Shown: positions 54,134 through 63,266, counted from the first letter of the stretch. The stretch is 64,000 bases of DNA from Pandoraea pneumonica (GCF_902459645.1 NZ_CABPSK010000005.1:62001-126000), one strand, 5' to 3'. Numbers and translations are program-made. The notes: generated by a model not told the origin, from the sequence alone.

Positions 54134-54179
54134 ATACCGAAATGGTATCGGATTCTGGAAAAACGGTATTGGACGGTAT
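54134..54179. promoter_or_regulatory. LysR-type operator with phased half-sites
   Basis: ATACCGAAATGGTAT (54134-54148) is a dyad of the LysR T-N11-A class. Further GGTAT copies begin at 54165 and 54175. The three GGTAT elements start 21 and 10 bp apart, that is two turns and one turn of the helix. This resembles a recognition site plus activation sites. Confidence 0.65.
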
Positions 54180-54279
54180 CTCGCTGCGCGCGCATCATTG
54201 CCCGTCGAAGCCGTGCTTGTTTCAGCCGCTTGTTTCGGTCGCTTGCGACAGCCATACGGCAATTTCCGAGGACAGGGTC

Positions 54280-54489
54280 ATGCCTATCGTACATATCAAT
54301 TTGGTGGAAGGTCGCGACGACGCCACCGTCAAAGCCTGCGTCAAGGCCGTGGCACGCACCGTGCACGAGACGCTTGGCGCACCGCTCGAATCGATTCGCG
54401 TCTATGCGACGCAGGTGCCCGCCGCGCATTGGGCGGTGGGTGAGCGCACGAAGGACGAGCCGGCTGCACCGGCCAAGGCAGGCGCGTGA
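54280..54489 (+). CDS. 4-oxalocrotonate tautomerase family enzyme
   Basis: 69 residues. The catalytic Pro1 is exposed after Met removal ([12 protein letters not shown]), and the conserved Arg lies in LVEGR and SIRVYATQV. It interconverts enol and keto forms of 2-hydroxymuconate-type ring-cleavage products. The last 10 residues are an Ala/Lys-rich extension beyond the usual 62. Its stop overlaps the hydratase start (TGATG). Confidence 0.92.
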   Translation: MPIVHINLVEGRDDATVKACVKAVARTVHETLGAPLESIRVYATQVPAAHWAVGERTKDEPAAPAKAGA

Positions 54490-55298
54490 TGACGACAGAC
54501 GCTCAACGTTTGCAACAAGCCGCCGACGCGCTCGTCGAAGCGGAACGTTCGCGCCGTTTCATCGCCCCGTTGCGCGAGACGTTCGCGCCGCTGTCGATTG
54601 ACGACGCGTATGCCATCCAGCGCATCAATACGGAACGCCGCCTTGCCGCGGGCCGCCGCATCGTCGGCTGCAAGATCGGCCTGACGTCGGTCGCCGTGCA
54701 AAAGCAGCTTGGCGTGGACCAGCCCGACTTCGGCATGTTGTTCGACGACATGGGCTATGGCGACGGCGAACCCATTCCGGCGTCGATTCTCACGCAGCCG
54801 AAGATCGAAGCCGAGATCGCGTTCGTGATCGGGCGCGATCTCACGGTCGACAACCCGGGCCAACTCGATGTGATCAATGCCATCGAATATGCCTTGCCTG
54901 CGCTCGAAATCGTGGGCAGCCGCGTGGCCGATTGGAATATCCGCATTACCGACACCATTGCCGATAACGCCTCGTCGTCGGCCTACGTGCTGGGCAACAC
55001 GCCGAAAAAGCTCTCGCAGTTCGACGTGCGTCTGTGCGGCATGGTGATGGAGCGTCGCGGCGAGCCGGTGTCTGTGGGCGCTGGTGCCGCGTGTCTGGGC
55101 AGCCCGATCAACGCCGTGGTGTGGCTGGCCCGCACCATGGCCGCCGTGGGCACGCCGCTCAAGGCGGGCGATCTGGTGCTCTCGGGCGCACTCGGCCCGA
55201 TGGCGGCGGTGACCCCGGGCGACATCTTCGAGACCCGTATCAACGGCCTGGGCTCGGTCCGCGCCGTGTTTGAACCCGCCAGCGAGGCCGCACGATGA
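54489..55298 (+). CDS. 2-keto-4-pentenoate hydratase family enzyme
   Basis: 269 residues. The fumarylacetoacetase-like fold has the acidic metal-site segment [39 protein letters not shown], and [11 protein letters not shown] near the C-terminal half. It adds water to 2-hydroxypenta-2,4-dienoate, or to the longer 2-oxohept-3-enedioate analogue. It overlaps both neighbours by a few bases, so the three genes are one translational unit. Close paralogue of the next gene. Confidence 0.9.
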   Translation: MTTDAQRLQQAADALVEAERSRRFIAPLRETFAPLSIDDAYAIQRINTERRLAAGRRIVGCKIGLTSVAVQKQLGVDQPDFGMLFDDMGYGDGEPIPASILTQPKIEAEIAFVIGRDLTVDNPGQLDVINAIEYALPALEIVGSRVADWNIRITDTIADNASSSAYVLGNTPKKLSQFDVRLCGMVMERRGEPVSVGAGAACLGSPINAVVWLARTMAAVGTPLKAGDLVLSGALGPMAAVTPGDIFETRINGLGSVRAVFEPASEAAR

Positions 55299-56056
55299 GC
55301 CATATTCAGGATTACGCTAAGCTGCTCGACGACGCCGCACATCACGCGCACGAGGTCGAGCAGTTCGATACCGACAACCGACTCTCGCTCGATGACGCTT
55401 ACGCGATTCAAGCCGCGTCGCTCGCGCGCCGCGCTGCACGCGGCGAGACGCGCGTCGGCGTGAAGATGGGCTTCACCAGCCGCGCCAAGATGGTTCAGAT
55501 GGGCCTCTCGGATGTGATCTGGGGGCGTCTGACGTCGGGCATGCAGGTAGAAGAGGGCACCGCGATCGACTTCAAGCGTTTCGTGCATCCGCGCGTCGAA
55601 CCGGAGATCGCCTTCATCCTGAAGAAGCCGTTGGAAGGCAACGTCACGGGGCCGCAGGCCCTCGCGGCCGTCGAAGCCATTGCCCCGGCCATCGAAATCA
55701 TCGATTCGCGCTACAAGGACTTCAAGTTCACGTTGCCGGAAGTGATTGCCGATAACGCGTCGTCGAGCGGTTTCGTGATTGGCGCGTGGCATGACCCGCG
55801 CACCGACTTCTCGAATCTGGGCTTGGCCATGACGATCAACGGCCGCACGGTGCAGGTGGGTTCCACCGCGGCTCTGCTCGGTCATCCGCTGCGCTCGCTG
55901 GTGGCTGCGGCACGTCTGTCGGCGGCTGCCGGTGAGCCGTTGCAAGCCGGTTGGATCGTGATGGCAGGCGGTGCCACGCCCGCGGAGTACATCCAGCCGG
56001 GGCAGTACGTGTCGGTCGAGATGGAAAAGCTGGGCAGCGTGGGCTTCCACGTCTGA
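55295..56056 (+). CDS. 4-oxalocrotonate decarboxylase (2-oxo-3-hexenedioate decarboxylase)
   Basis: 253 residues. The metal-site segment [18 protein letters not shown] and [14 protein letters not shown] identify the decarboxylase branch of the same family; DmpH and DmpE form a complex in meta-cleavage pathways. It starts within the hydratase stop (ATGA). The dioxygenase, the semialdehyde dehydrogenase, and the aldolase/aldehyde dehydrogenase steps are not in this window. This cassette therefore completes only the middle of a ring-cleavage route. Confidence 0.9.
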   Translation: MSHIQDYAKLLDDAAHHAHEVEQFDTDNRLSLDDAYAIQAASLARRAARGETRVGVKMGFTSRAKMVQMGLSDVIWGRLTSGMQVEEGTAIDFKRFVHPRVEPEIAFILKKPLEGNVTGPQALAAVEAIAPAIEIIDSRYKDFKFTLPEVIADNASSSGFVIGAWHDPRTDFSNLGLAMTINGRTVQVGSTAALLGHPLRSLVAAARLSAAAGEPLQAGWIVMAGGATPAEYIQPGQYVSVEMEKLGSVGFHV

Positions 56057-56106
56057 GCGGGCAGGGCGCTTAACGCCCGCATCCCGAAGACTGCGTCGCA
56101 TAAAAG

Positions 56107-56142
56107 AAGCGGGGCGTGTCATTTCGACACGCCCCGCTTTTT
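56107..56142. terminator. intrinsic terminator
   Basis: AAGCGGGGCGTGTC - ATTTC - GACACGCCCCGCTT followed by TTT closes the catabolic operon. It can also serve the convergent ribD operon, whose last stop codon is 31 bp away. Confidence 0.93.
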
Positions 56143-56172
56143 GTTTTCTTACCGCTCACCAGCGCCGCTGCA

Positions 56173-57270
56173 TCAGGTTCGCTTGATACGCGCCATGATG
56201 CGCAGATCGCCTTCGATCATGCGCACGTCCGAGAACGTGAGTGGAATCTTGTCATCGAGCGACGTAAGCGTAGGCAGGTTGAACATGCCTTGCGCGTCGC
56301 CGACGATACACGGCGCGAGATATGTCAGCAGTTCATCCACGCAGTGTTCGCGCAGCAACGAGCCGTTGAGCTTGAAGCCCGCTTCGACGTGTAGCTCGTT
56401 GATCTGGCGCTCGCCGAGTGCGCGCATCAATGCGGGCAATTCGACTTTGCCGCTGGCGTTGGGCAGGTCGAGCACATCGACGCCTTGTTCGCGCAGACGC
56501 GCCACGCGTGCGGCATCGCCGTTCGCGCAAACGACCAGCGCATTGCCATCGGCGAGCACTTTGGCGGTGAGCGGGATGTCCAGTCGCGAATCGACAACGA
56601 TGCGCAGCGGTTGGCGAGGCGTCTGCACTTCGCGCACGGTGAGCGACGGGTCGTCCTCGCGCACCGTGCCGATCCCCGTGAGGATTGCGCAAGCGCGCGC
56701 ACGCCACGCATGACCATCCGCACGCGCCGCAGGCCCGGTGATCCATTGACTCACGCCGTTGTGCAACGCCGTCTTACCGTCGAGGCTCGCGGCGACCTTC
56801 ATGCGCACCCACGGCGTGCCGCGCGTCATGCGTGCGACAAAGCCGATGTTGAGTTCGCGCGCTTCTTGTTCGAGCAAGCCACAACGCACTTCGATACCCG
56901 CGTCGCGCAGCATCGTCAGACCGCGTCCCGCGACGAGCGGGTTCGGGTCTTCCATCGCGGCGATCACGCGCTTGACGCCCGCTTCGATCAGCCCTTTAGC
57001 GCACGGCGGCGTGCGTCCGTAGTGGCTGCAAGGCTCCAGCGTGACGTAGGCCGTCGCGTCGCGCAGCGATTCGCCACGGGTGCGGGCGTCTTTCATCGCC
57101 TGCACTTCGGCGTGGTCTTGACCGGCCGGTTGCGTGAAGCCTTCGCCGATAACGCGGCCTTCGTTGACGATCACACACCCCACGCGCGGGTTCGGCGCGG
57201 TGGTGAACATGCCGCGCTCGGCCAAAGCCAGCGCGCGGCGCATGTAAGCAAAATCCTGTTCCGAGAACAT
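56173..57270 (-). CDS. ribD: bifunctional pyrimidine deaminase/reductase RibD
   Basis: 365 residues. The deaminase half has the zinc site HAEVQAM and PCSHYGRTPPC. The NADPH reductase half begins near residue 150 (WVRMKVAASLDGKTALHNGVSQWITG). It carries out two consecutive steps of riboflavin synthesis. It lies 6 bp after a TPM-domain gene and is apparently in the lemA operon, well apart from ribB and ribH at 45-46.7 kb. Confidence 0.96.
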   Translation of the reverse strand: MFSEQDFAYMRRALALAERGMFTTAPNPRVGCVIVNEGRVIGEGFTQPAGQDHAEVQAMKDARTRGESLRDATAYVTLEPCSHYGRTPPCAKGLIEAGVKRVIAAMEDPNPLVAGRGLTMLRDAGIEVRCGLLEQEARELNIGFVARMTRGTPWVRMKVAASLDGKTALHNGVSQWITGPAARADGHAWRARACAILTGIGTVREDDPSLTVREVQTPRQPLRIVVDSRLDIPLTAKVLADGNALVVCANGDAARVARLREQGVDVLDLPNASGKVELPALMRALGERQINELHVEAGFKLNGSLLREHCVDELLTYLAPCIVGDAQGMFNLPTLTSLDDKIPLTFSDVRMIEGDLRIMARIKRT

Positions 57271-57276
57271 GGTCCG

Positions 57277-57795
57277 TCAGATCATCAGCGGCCGGTCGGT
57301 CAACGCATTGTCCGGGGCCGCGCCGGCATGGGCCGGCAAGTGTTCGCGCGCAATGCCGCGCAAGGTGTTCAGAGCGTTCAGCACGCTCGGAACATACTGA
57401 TCGTCGCGAAAACCGGCGCTCATCTGCGCGACTACGGTGTCCCATGTGCGCGGCGAAACCAGCGCGTTGACACCCTTGTCGGCAATCAGCTCGATATCGT
57501 GATCGGCAAGGTTGATATACAGCAAAATGCCCGTGCGCTCGCCCGTGTGGGCAATGCCGAGTTGGCGAAACAGTTGCAGCGCGCGCTGACGGCAGGTGTG
57601 GCCTTGCCATACCGCGCCGAGCGGCATCGCGGCTTCGATGACCAGACGAATCTCGCAGCGGTGATCGGTTTCCGAATCGCGGATGGCGGCTTCGAGCGTG
57701 TCGAGCGCCTTATCGGAAAACAGCCAGCGCGCGTGTGCACGCCACGTGCCCAGATGGCGCAGCCAGCGCGAGAGATTGTGTTGCCGCTGTTGCAT
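57277..57795 (-). CDS. TPM-domain protein, soluble
   Basis: 172 residues from the ATG at 57795, which has GAGGAA 7 nt upstream; an alternative ATG at 57816 is weaker. The TPM (TLP18.3/Psb32/MOLO-1) fold is suggested by ALDTLEAAIRDSETDHRCEIRLVIEAAMPL and GILLYINLADHDIELIADKGVNALV. It lacks a signal peptide and membrane anchor, unlike its neighbour. Adjacent LemA and TPM genes usually occur together. Function not established. Confidence 0.8.
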   Translation of the reverse strand: MQQRQHNLSRWLRHLGTWRAHARWLFSDKALDTLEAAIRDSETDHRCEIRLVIEAAMPLGAVWQGHTCRQRALQLFRQLGIAHTGERTGILLYINLADHDIELIADKGVNALVSPRTWDTVVAQMSAGFRDDQYVPSVLNALNTLRGIAREHLPAHAGAAPDNALTDRPLMI

Positions 57796-57822
57796 CGCGA
57801 TTTCCTCGTGTGCCATCGCCGC

Positions 57823-58779
57823 TCACCAGTTCCCCGACGAGCCGCCGCCGTCGAATCCGCCGCCGCCTCCGCCGCCAAAACCACCGCCGCCGCCGCCGTC
57901 ACCACCACCACCGCCGCGTCCCCAGCCGCCAAGACCGCCGAGGCCGCCGCCAATGCCGCCGCCCAAACCGCCGCCAAAGCCACCCGGGCCGATGCGTCCG
58001 CGCTGGCCGGTCAACACGCGCGAGCGCGGGTCGTTCGGATCATCCAACGCGCCGGGCAAGCCGGGGCCTTTAAAGCGTCGGCGGCTCTCCATGATCACGA
58101 CCATCGCGATGATGAAGATGATGAACAGCAGCGGTGCGAAATCGGACAGATCGGAGTGCGGCGCGCGCGTGGATGGCAACTGAGGCGCGGGCAGCGCTTC
58201 GTTGTTCATCGCCGCTTCGACGGCCGCGACGCCCGCAGCGAGACCGCCGAAGAAGTCGCCATTGCGGAAGTGCGGTGCCATCACATCGCGCAGAATACGT
58301 CCCGAGATGGCGTCGGTGAGCGAGCCTTGCACGCCGCGTCCGACCTCGATGCGCATTTTGCGCAAGTCGTTCGGATTGTTCTTCGCGATGAGCATGATCA
58401 CGCCGTCGTCTACGCCTTTGCGGCCAGCCTTCCATGCATCGGCGACGCGAATGCTGTACTGGTCGATGGTTTCGGGCGCGGTGCTGGGCACCATCAGCAC
58501 GAAAATCTGGCTACCGCGCTGTTGTTCGTACTGCGCGAGCTGCGTCTCGAGTGCGTTGCGCTGATCGGGCGTGAGGGTGCCCGTCAGGTCGGTCACACGC
58601 GCGGTGAGTGCGGGCACGGCGACCAGCGACTCGGCACCGGCCGGCAGCGCCAGCCAGCACAAGCTGGCGAGCACCAACGCCCACAGGATGTGCGCGACGC
58701 CGCGCCCCGACCACAGCGAGGCACCGCCGGTGCGCGAGCCCCACGGCAGCAAAGTACGACGCATCAGGACGTCAGCCAT
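57823..58779 (-). CDS. TPM-domain protein with glycine-rich tail (YgcG-like)
   Basis: 318 residues. The signal or anchor helix is at about 30-50. The TPM domain follows (LTPDQRNALETQLAQYEQQRGSQIFVLMVPSTAPETIDQYSIRVADAWKAG). A second membrane helix lies near 215-235. The C-terminal 65 residues are almost pure Gly with a few Ser, Asp and Trp (GGGGGFDGGGSSGNW). This is the YgcG layout, an inner-membrane protein with an extended Gly-rich tail. GAGGAT precedes the ATG, 10 bp after lemA. Confidence 0.88.
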   Translation of the reverse strand: MADVLMRRTLLPWGSRTGGASLWSGRGVAHILWALVLASLCWLALPAGAESLVAVPALTARVTDLTGTLTPDQRNALETQLAQYEQQRGSQIFVLMVPSTAPETIDQYSIRVADAWKAGRKGVDDGVIMLIAKNNPNDLRKMRIEVGRGVQGSLTDAISGRILRDVMAPHFRNGDFFGGLAAGVAAVEAAMNNEALPAPQLPSTRAPHSDLSDFAPLLFIIFIIAMVVIMESRRRFKGPGLPGALDDPNDPRSRVLTGQRGRIGPGGFGGGLGGGIGGGLGGLGGWGRGGGGGDGGGGGGFGGGGGGGFDGGGSSGNW

Positions 58780-58789
58780 GGCCCGATCC

Positions 58790-59425
58790 TCAGAACTTGA
58801 CCGTCGGGGCCGTCGAAATCGCCTTTTCGTTCTCGACCGAGAAGTTCGGCTTCGGACCGTAGCCGAACATCTTCGCCGTCAGGTTGTTCGGGAACTGGCG
58901 CACGTACACGTTGTAGTCCTGCACCGATTGAATGTAGCGATTGCGCGCGACGGTGATGCGGTTTTCCGTGCCTTCCAGTTGCGATTGCAGATCGCGGAAG
59001 AGACCGTCGGCCTTCAGGTTCGGGTAGTTCTCCGAGACGGCCATCAAGCGCGAGAGTGCCCCCGAGAGTTCGCCCTGGGCCTGCTGGAAGCGCTTGAAGG
59101 CTTCCGGATCGTTGAGCGTTTCCGGCGTAACCGTGATGCTGGTCGCCTTGGCGCGCGCGTTGATCACATCGGTGAGCGTGGTTTGCTCGTGCGTGGCGTA
59201 GCCCTTGACCGTGTTCACCAGATTCGGCACCAGATCGGCGCGGCGCTGGTATTGGTTGACGACTTCGCTCCATGCGGCCTTGACCGCTTCGTCTTTGACC
59301 TGAATGTCGTTGTAGCCGCAGGCGGAAAGGAACGACGTGAGGAACGCCAGCGCCAGCCAGCGTGCGAACGTGCCGCGGCGGGCGGCGAACGTCTGACGGA
59401 ACTTTGTCGGCAGCAGCATGAGCAT
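58790..59425 (-). CDS. lemA: LemA family lipoprotein
   Basis: 211 residues. Starting at the ATG at 59425 (AAGGA 8-9 nt upstream), a hydrophobic segment leads to a lipobox LSAC (residue about 30), then a helical-bundle LemA domain with VNQYQRRADLVPNLVNTVKGYATHEQTTLTDVINARAKA, diagnostic for the family. An upstream frame to 59506 would add an unlikely segment. LemA with two TPM genes and ribD forms a plausible envelope operon. Its molecular role is unknown. Confidence 0.9.
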   Translation of the reverse strand: MLMLLPTKFRQTFAARRGTFARWLALAFLTSFLSACGYNDIQVKDEAVKAAWSEVVNQYQRRADLVPNLVNTVKGYATHEQTTLTDVINARAKATSITVTPETLNDPEAFKRFQQAQGELSGALSRLMAVSENYPNLKADGLFRDLQSQLEGTENRITVARNRYIQSVQDYNVYVRQFPNNLTAKMFGYGPKPNFSVENEKAISTAPTVKF

Positions 59426-59502
59426 GATGTGTGTCCTTGTTTTTAGCAGACAGAGTGAATCGTTATGGTGGTGCAGTGGTGCTATCAGTCGAATCAGACG
59501 AA

Positions 59503-60807
59503 TCAAGCGATGGCCTTGAACGCGGCGCGTGCAGCCTCGAGCGTGGCTTCGAGCACCGTGTCGTCGTGCGTGGCCGAGACGAAGCCCGCTTCGAACGCGC
59601 TCGGGGCGAGATAGACACCGCGATCGAGCATGGCGTGGAAGAACTTGTTGAAGCGCGGCACATCGGACGTGGTCACTTCGGCGAAGCTGCCGGGCACATT
59701 GGCGCGGAAGTACAGGCCGAACATGCCGCCGACGCTGTCGCCCGAGAACGGCACACCGGCATCTCCGGCGGCGTCGACGAGACCGGCGACGAGCTTCGAG
59801 GTGCGCTTGGAGAGTTCTTCATAGAAGCCGGGCGCCTGAATCAGCTTGAGGGTTGCGAGCCCGGCAGCCACGGCGAGCGGGTTGCCCGAGAGAGTGCCCG
59901 CTTGGTACACGCCGCCCAGCGGGGCGAGGTGCGCCATGATGTCGCGGCGTCCACCGAAGGCCGCGGCGGGCATGCCGCCGCCGATAACCTTGCCCAGGCA
60001 CGTCAGGTCGGCGGTGATGCCGTACAGCGCTTGTGCGCCGCCCAGCCCCACGCGGAAGCCGCACATCACTTCGTCGAAAATCAGCACGGCGCCGTGTGCG
60101 GTGCACAACTCGCGCAGCGTTTGAAGGAAGTTGCGCGAGCCGCGCACGAGATTCATGTTGCCGGCGACCGGCTCGACAATCACCGCACCGATTTCACCGC
60201 CTTGTTGCGCAAACAGTTCGCGCAGTTGCTCGACGTTGTTGTATTCCAATACCAGCGTGTCGCGCGTCACTTCAATCGGCACACCGGCCGACGACGGGGC
60301 GTTGCGCGTCGAATCGGCAAAGGTCAGTAGACCCGACCCGGCTTTGACGAGCAGGCTGTCGGCGTGGCCGTGATAGCAGCCTTCGAACTTGACGATCTTG
60401 TTGCGGCCCGTGAAGCCGCGTGCCAGACGCAATGCGCTCATCGTGGCTTCCGTGCCCGAGGACACCAGACGCACCTGTTCGATCGACGGCACCAGACGGC
60501 AGATTTCTTCAGCCATCACCACTTCGGCTTCCGTCGGTGCGCCGAAGCTAAAGCCTTGCGCCATGGCCGTTTGGACGGCGGCAACCACCTCGGGGTGCAG
60601 GTGGCCCACGATCATCGGGCCCCACGAGCCGATGTAATCGATGAAGCGCGTGCCCTCGGCGTCCCACATGTACGGACCTTGTGCGCGGGCGATGAAGCGC
60701 GGCGTGCCGCCGACCGAGCGGAAAGCGCGTACGGGCGAGTTCACGCCGCCCGGGATGGTTTGTTGGGCGCGTTCGAAAAGGGCGTCGTTGGTAGTGTGTG
60801 CGGACAT
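59503..60807 (-). CDS. hemL: glutamate-1-semialdehyde 2,1-aminomutase
   Basis: 434 residues. PLP-binding Lys is in [20 protein letters not shown], and the N-terminal [19 protein letters not shown] and [12 protein letters not shown] are family hallmarks. It makes 5-aminolevulinate from glutamate-1-semialdehyde in the C5 tetrapyrrole pathway. The gene stands alone, 78 bp upstream of lemA on the same strand. Confidence 0.97.
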   Translation of the reverse strand: MSAHTTNDALFERAQQTIPGGVNSPVRAFRSVGGTPRFIARAQGPYMWDAEGTRFIDYIGSWGPMIVGHLHPEVVAAVQTAMAQGFSFGAPTEAEVVMAEEICRLVPSIEQVRLVSSGTEATMSALRLARGFTGRNKIVKFEGCYHGHADSLLVKAGSGLLTFADSTRNAPSSAGVPIEVTRDTLVLEYNNVEQLRELFAQQGGEIGAVIVEPVAGNMNLVRGSRNFLQTLRELCTAHGAVLIFDEVMCGFRVGLGGAQALYGITADLTCLGKVIGGGMPAAAFGGRRDIMAHLAPLGGVYQAGTLSGNPLAVAAGLATLKLIQAPGFYEELSKRTSKLVAGLVDAAGDAGVPFSGDSVGGMFGLYFRANVPGSFAEVTTSDVPRFNKFFHAMLDRGVYLAPSAFEAGFVSATHDDTVLEATLEAARAAFKAIA

Positions 60808-61201
60808 GACTTCTGCTTTACCTGATGGGGCCGGCTTGGCGATACGTAGCTGCGCACTGTGCGATGCAGGTCAACGGTTGCACGGGTGCACGGGTGCTTG
60901 GCGTCGTTTTGCCGGCATTGAAGATGAAGTTTACGGCGCGCCGATGACCGGGATTTGTCGCGCAGCACAATGGACGGCTGAATTGTTCAAAGGCGCGCAG
61001 GCAGACGCCGGTCGGCGGCGTCGAATGCGTCGATTCTAGCGGATGCGGGGCAATTCGGGCCAATCTGCCCCGTGCGAGCCCCCTCGGATGCACGCCCCAG
61101 CCCCGCTGGCAAGGGCTTCTCGCGGCGCGGGTCATCTGTTAGATTGAGGGCCACACTTTCAATCGCTTCAACCAACGTTAAGGAAAACAAGGCCCATCGA
61201 C
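60808..61201. other. hemL/rnk divergent intergenic region
   Basis: 394 bp with no gene I can support. A tandem CACGGGTG repeat at about 60877-60896 is the only pattern noticed. The rnk ribosome binding site TTAAGGAAAAC is at its end. Confidence 0.35.
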
Positions 61202-61627
61202 ATGTCCACCGTCAATTCTCAACGCCCTCCGATCACTGTCTCGACGCTCGACCTTGACCGCCTCGAAGCGCTCATGGCGCAGGCCCCTCGCGCGGCATTG
61301 CCGTATGTGGAGGCACTCGAAACAGAGCTCGCCCGGGCAAGCGTCGTCGAACCCGAGCAAATGCCGGCCGACGTCGCCACGATGAATTCGGTGTTGCGCT
61401 ATCGAGATCTCGCCACGCAGCAGGAGCATCGCGTGACGCTGGTGTATCCGCAGCATCTGGCGGCCACGGAAGGCGGCATTTCGGTACTGGCACCGGTCGG
61501 CAGCGCACTGCTTGGTTTGCGCGTCGGTGAGTCGATTCACTGGCAAGTGCCGGGCGGCCACTTGATCGAGCTCGAATTGCTCGGCATCGATTACCAGCCC
61601 GAAGCCGCTGGCGAGTACCACCGCTAA
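61202..61627 (+). CDS. rnk: Rnk-like nucleoside diphosphate kinase regulator (GreA/B C-terminal-type)
   Basis: 141 residues. A short coiled-coil N-terminal part (TLDLDRLEALMAQAPRAALPYVEALETELARA) is followed by a GreA-like FKBP domain (VTLVYPQHLAATEGGISVLAPVGSALLGLRVGESIHWQVPGG). Rnk binds RNA polymerase and affects nucleoside diphosphate kinase in E. coli and Pseudomonas. Length matches. It is the only gene on this strand before mgtA. Confidence 0.93.
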   Translation: MSTVNSQRPPITVSTLDLDRLEALMAQAPRAALPYVEALETELARASVVEPEQMPADVATMNSVLRYRDLATQQEHRVTLVYPQHLAATEGGISVLAPVGSALLGLRVGESIHWQVPGGHLIELELLGIDYQPEAAGEYHR

Positions 61628-61760
61628 TTCACATCTCCGCAGCACCATTGGGAGATTCGGATCTCCCGAGTCTCCCAACCTTCTCCGCAGTGTCTCAGCA
61701 GTTTTCTTCAGTTTCCCCACAGTTTCCCCACGGTTATCCCGAAGTCTTAAGTCTTAAGTC

Positions 61761-62363
61761 TTAACGGCGCAGCCAGCCACGTGCGATCGGCCATGCCAGC
61801 AAACGCCGGTAAATGCCTTCGAAGATCGCCGCCACGATGCGGCTCGTCTCGCGAGCGCCCGCCGTGCGCATGATCAGCGCGACCACCACCGAGACACAGA
61901 ACCCGCCAAGCATGTCGACCGGCCAATGCACGCCGAGATAGACACGCGCCCAGCACACCGGCAGCGCGCACAACAGCAGCAGCTTGCCGAGTCCGCGCGG
62001 GGAACGTGCGGCGGTGCCCATCAGCACGAAGGCCGAGGTGAACATGATCGACGCATGGTTGCTCGGGAACGCGCTCGTCGGCGCATGGGCGAGCAGGTTC
62101 GTGCCCAGACCCACGACAAACGGACGCGGTTCGAACCATGCCAGCCCGATGACGAAGTTGATCAGCAGGACAAGCCCCACACCCAACAGACCATGCACCG
62201 CCCCTTCGCGATCGCGTCCGCCCGCCAGCCACAGGATGACGAGCCCGGCCGGCAGCAGCAGGATCAGGTATTTGGCGAGGAAGATGGCGAGGGCCAGTTC
62301 GCCGTCGCTGACGTTCGGCGCGGCATTGATGGCCAGAAAGAGGGCGCGGTTGAGTTGTTCCAT
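61761..62363 (-). CDS. PAP2-family membrane phosphatase (undecaprenyl-diphosphatase-like)
   Basis: 200 residues, about 5-6 membrane helices. Phosphatase motifs are in order: EPRPF, PSNHASIMFTSAF (motif 2 with the catalytic His) and ARVYLGVHWPVDMLGG (motif 3). The N-terminus MEQLNRALFLAINA resembles BcrC/YbjG, which recycle undecaprenyl pyrophosphate. A longer frame to 62390 is less likely. It ends 133 bp past the convergent rnk gene. Confidence 0.9.
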   Translation of the reverse strand: MEQLNRALFLAINAAPNVSDGELALAIFLAKYLILLLPAGLVILWLAGGRDREGAVHGLLGVGLVLLINFVIGLAWFEPRPFVVGLGTNLLAHAPTSAFPSNHASIMFTSAFVLMGTAARSPRGLGKLLLLCALPVCWARVYLGVHWPVDMLGGFCVSVVVALIMRTAGARETSRIVAAIFEGIYRRLLAWPIARGWLRR

Positions 62364-62516
62364 AGGCGTCGAGGGGCGAGAAGTCCGCACCGGTCGCCCG
62401 AGGCAATGCGCTGGCTCAAACGGGGGTGCCGGCGCATCGACGGCCGCCGGCAGGCGGTTTATGACGAAAGCATGACAGCGATTCTGGACGAACCGCCGCG
62501 CAGAGGAAAGTCACTT

Positions 62517-62578
62517 TTGTCATCATTTTGTAACACGTTGATTTGTCACTTTTCTTTCGACGCTCTCGGAGGTAAAAT
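62517..62578 (+). promoter_or_regulatory. mgtA promoter with PhoP-like direct repeats
   Basis: TTGTCA-tcatt-TTGTAA (62517-62533) is a direct repeat of hexamers spaced by 5 bp, the layout of PhoP boxes, though the hexamers are not perfect GGTTTA. A -10 TAAAAT lies at 62573-62578. A further TTTGTCA at 62543-62549 is near the -35 position. Confidence 0.4.
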
Positions 62579-62609
62579 CGCGCCGTCATAGCTCTCAGGA
62601 GATCTCTCC

Positions 62610-62672
62610 GTGGACAGTTGTTCTAGTGGTAGTTGCCGGTCGACGCAGGTCGACACCATCACCGCGAGTTAG
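62610..62672 (+). CDS. 20-residue leader ORF of mgtA
   Basis: A GTG start with AGGAG 8 nt upstream, about 25 nt from the predicted transcription start, encodes a 20-residue Ser/Cys/Thr-rich peptide (starting MDSCSSGSCRST) and stops at TAG. Its place at the very 5' end of a long mgtA leader is that of MgtL-type leader peptides, but the sequence is unlike the Pro-rich enteric MgtL. The translation may be regulatory; a regulatory role for it is inference. Confidence 0.5.
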   Translation: MDSCSSGSCRSTQVDTITAS

Positions 62673-62954
62673 TCCCCGGGTATCTTCCCGCCGCTGACTC
62701 GCATTTGTCGGGTTGGCGCGCACCTCTGACGTACGTTTCGATTGCCTTGCACGTTGCCGTTTTGCCGTTGTGGTGAAGCCGGGCAGGGCAAGGCCGAAGC
62801 CGACCGTCGTTCGTAGCACGCTCCCTTATTAGTTTTACGTCTGCCGTTCGGGCTGTCCTTTGCCCCGCAACGCAGGTTCGTTCGTGTTCGCGCAAGCCTA
62901 CGAGCCAACCGCGTGTGCCGGGCCGGGTGGTGCCGCGCGGCCGGGAGATTCATC

Positions 62955-63134
62955 GTGTTCCGTTACTCCATGACCCTTCGCGGAGGGAATCCGCAAGCCC
63001 TGATGCTGCCCACCGAGTGCCTGCATCACTATCACGTCGACCCTCACGCGCAACTCGACGCGCAAGCCCCGCAGGGCTCGCGTCTGCGCCAGTGGTGGCG
63101 TGCGGTGACGCGCAAGGTCACACCGGTACGCTGA
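62955..63134 (+). CDS. 59-residue His-containing small ORF in the mgtA leader
   Basis: A GTG start with GGGAG 7 nt upstream. The product has a TECLHHYHVDPHAQ cluster of five His/Cys-type residues that could bind a metal, and a basic C-terminal part with RQWWRAVTRK. It ends 132 bp before mgtA. No family known to me. It could be a small regulator of the Mg2+ transporter or a second leader ORF. Confidence 0.5.
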   Translation: MFRYSMTLRGGNPQALMLPTECLHHYHVDPHAQLDAQAPQGSRLRQWWRAVTRKVTPVR

Positions 63135-63150
63135 TCCGGGGCGTTTCATC

Positions 63151-63243
63151 GCGCGAACGCCTGCGCAACCTATTGCGCGGTTCGCGCCTCACCAATATCT
63201 AGTTTGCGGGCGCTGGCCGGTCGGTCGAGACCGGGCGGCGCCC
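63151..63243 (+). promoter_or_regulatory. two stable hairpins ahead of mgtA
   Basis: GCGCGAAC (63151-63158) pairs with GTTCGCGC (63180-63187). GGGCGC-tgg-CCGGTC (63208-63222) pairs with GACCGG-gcg-GCGCCC (63229-63243), a long stem ending about 12 nt before the mgtA ribosome binding site. No U-run follows, so action on translation or on Rho access is more likely than intrinsic termination. Confidence 0.5.
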
Positions 63244-63266
63244 GTGCCCCTTTCAGGATGTATCCG

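Noticed and set aside
56485-58800. A 771-codon open frame on the plus strand opposite ribD and the TPM genes
   Set aside because: It lies antisense to three well-supported genes, is rich in Arg, Ala and His without domains, and is a normal by-product of high-GC codon bias.
62590-63266. M-box type Mg2+ riboswitch upstream of mgtA
   Set aside because: I could not find the conserved M-box core; the leader looks unrelated, although a covariance search would be needed to be sure.
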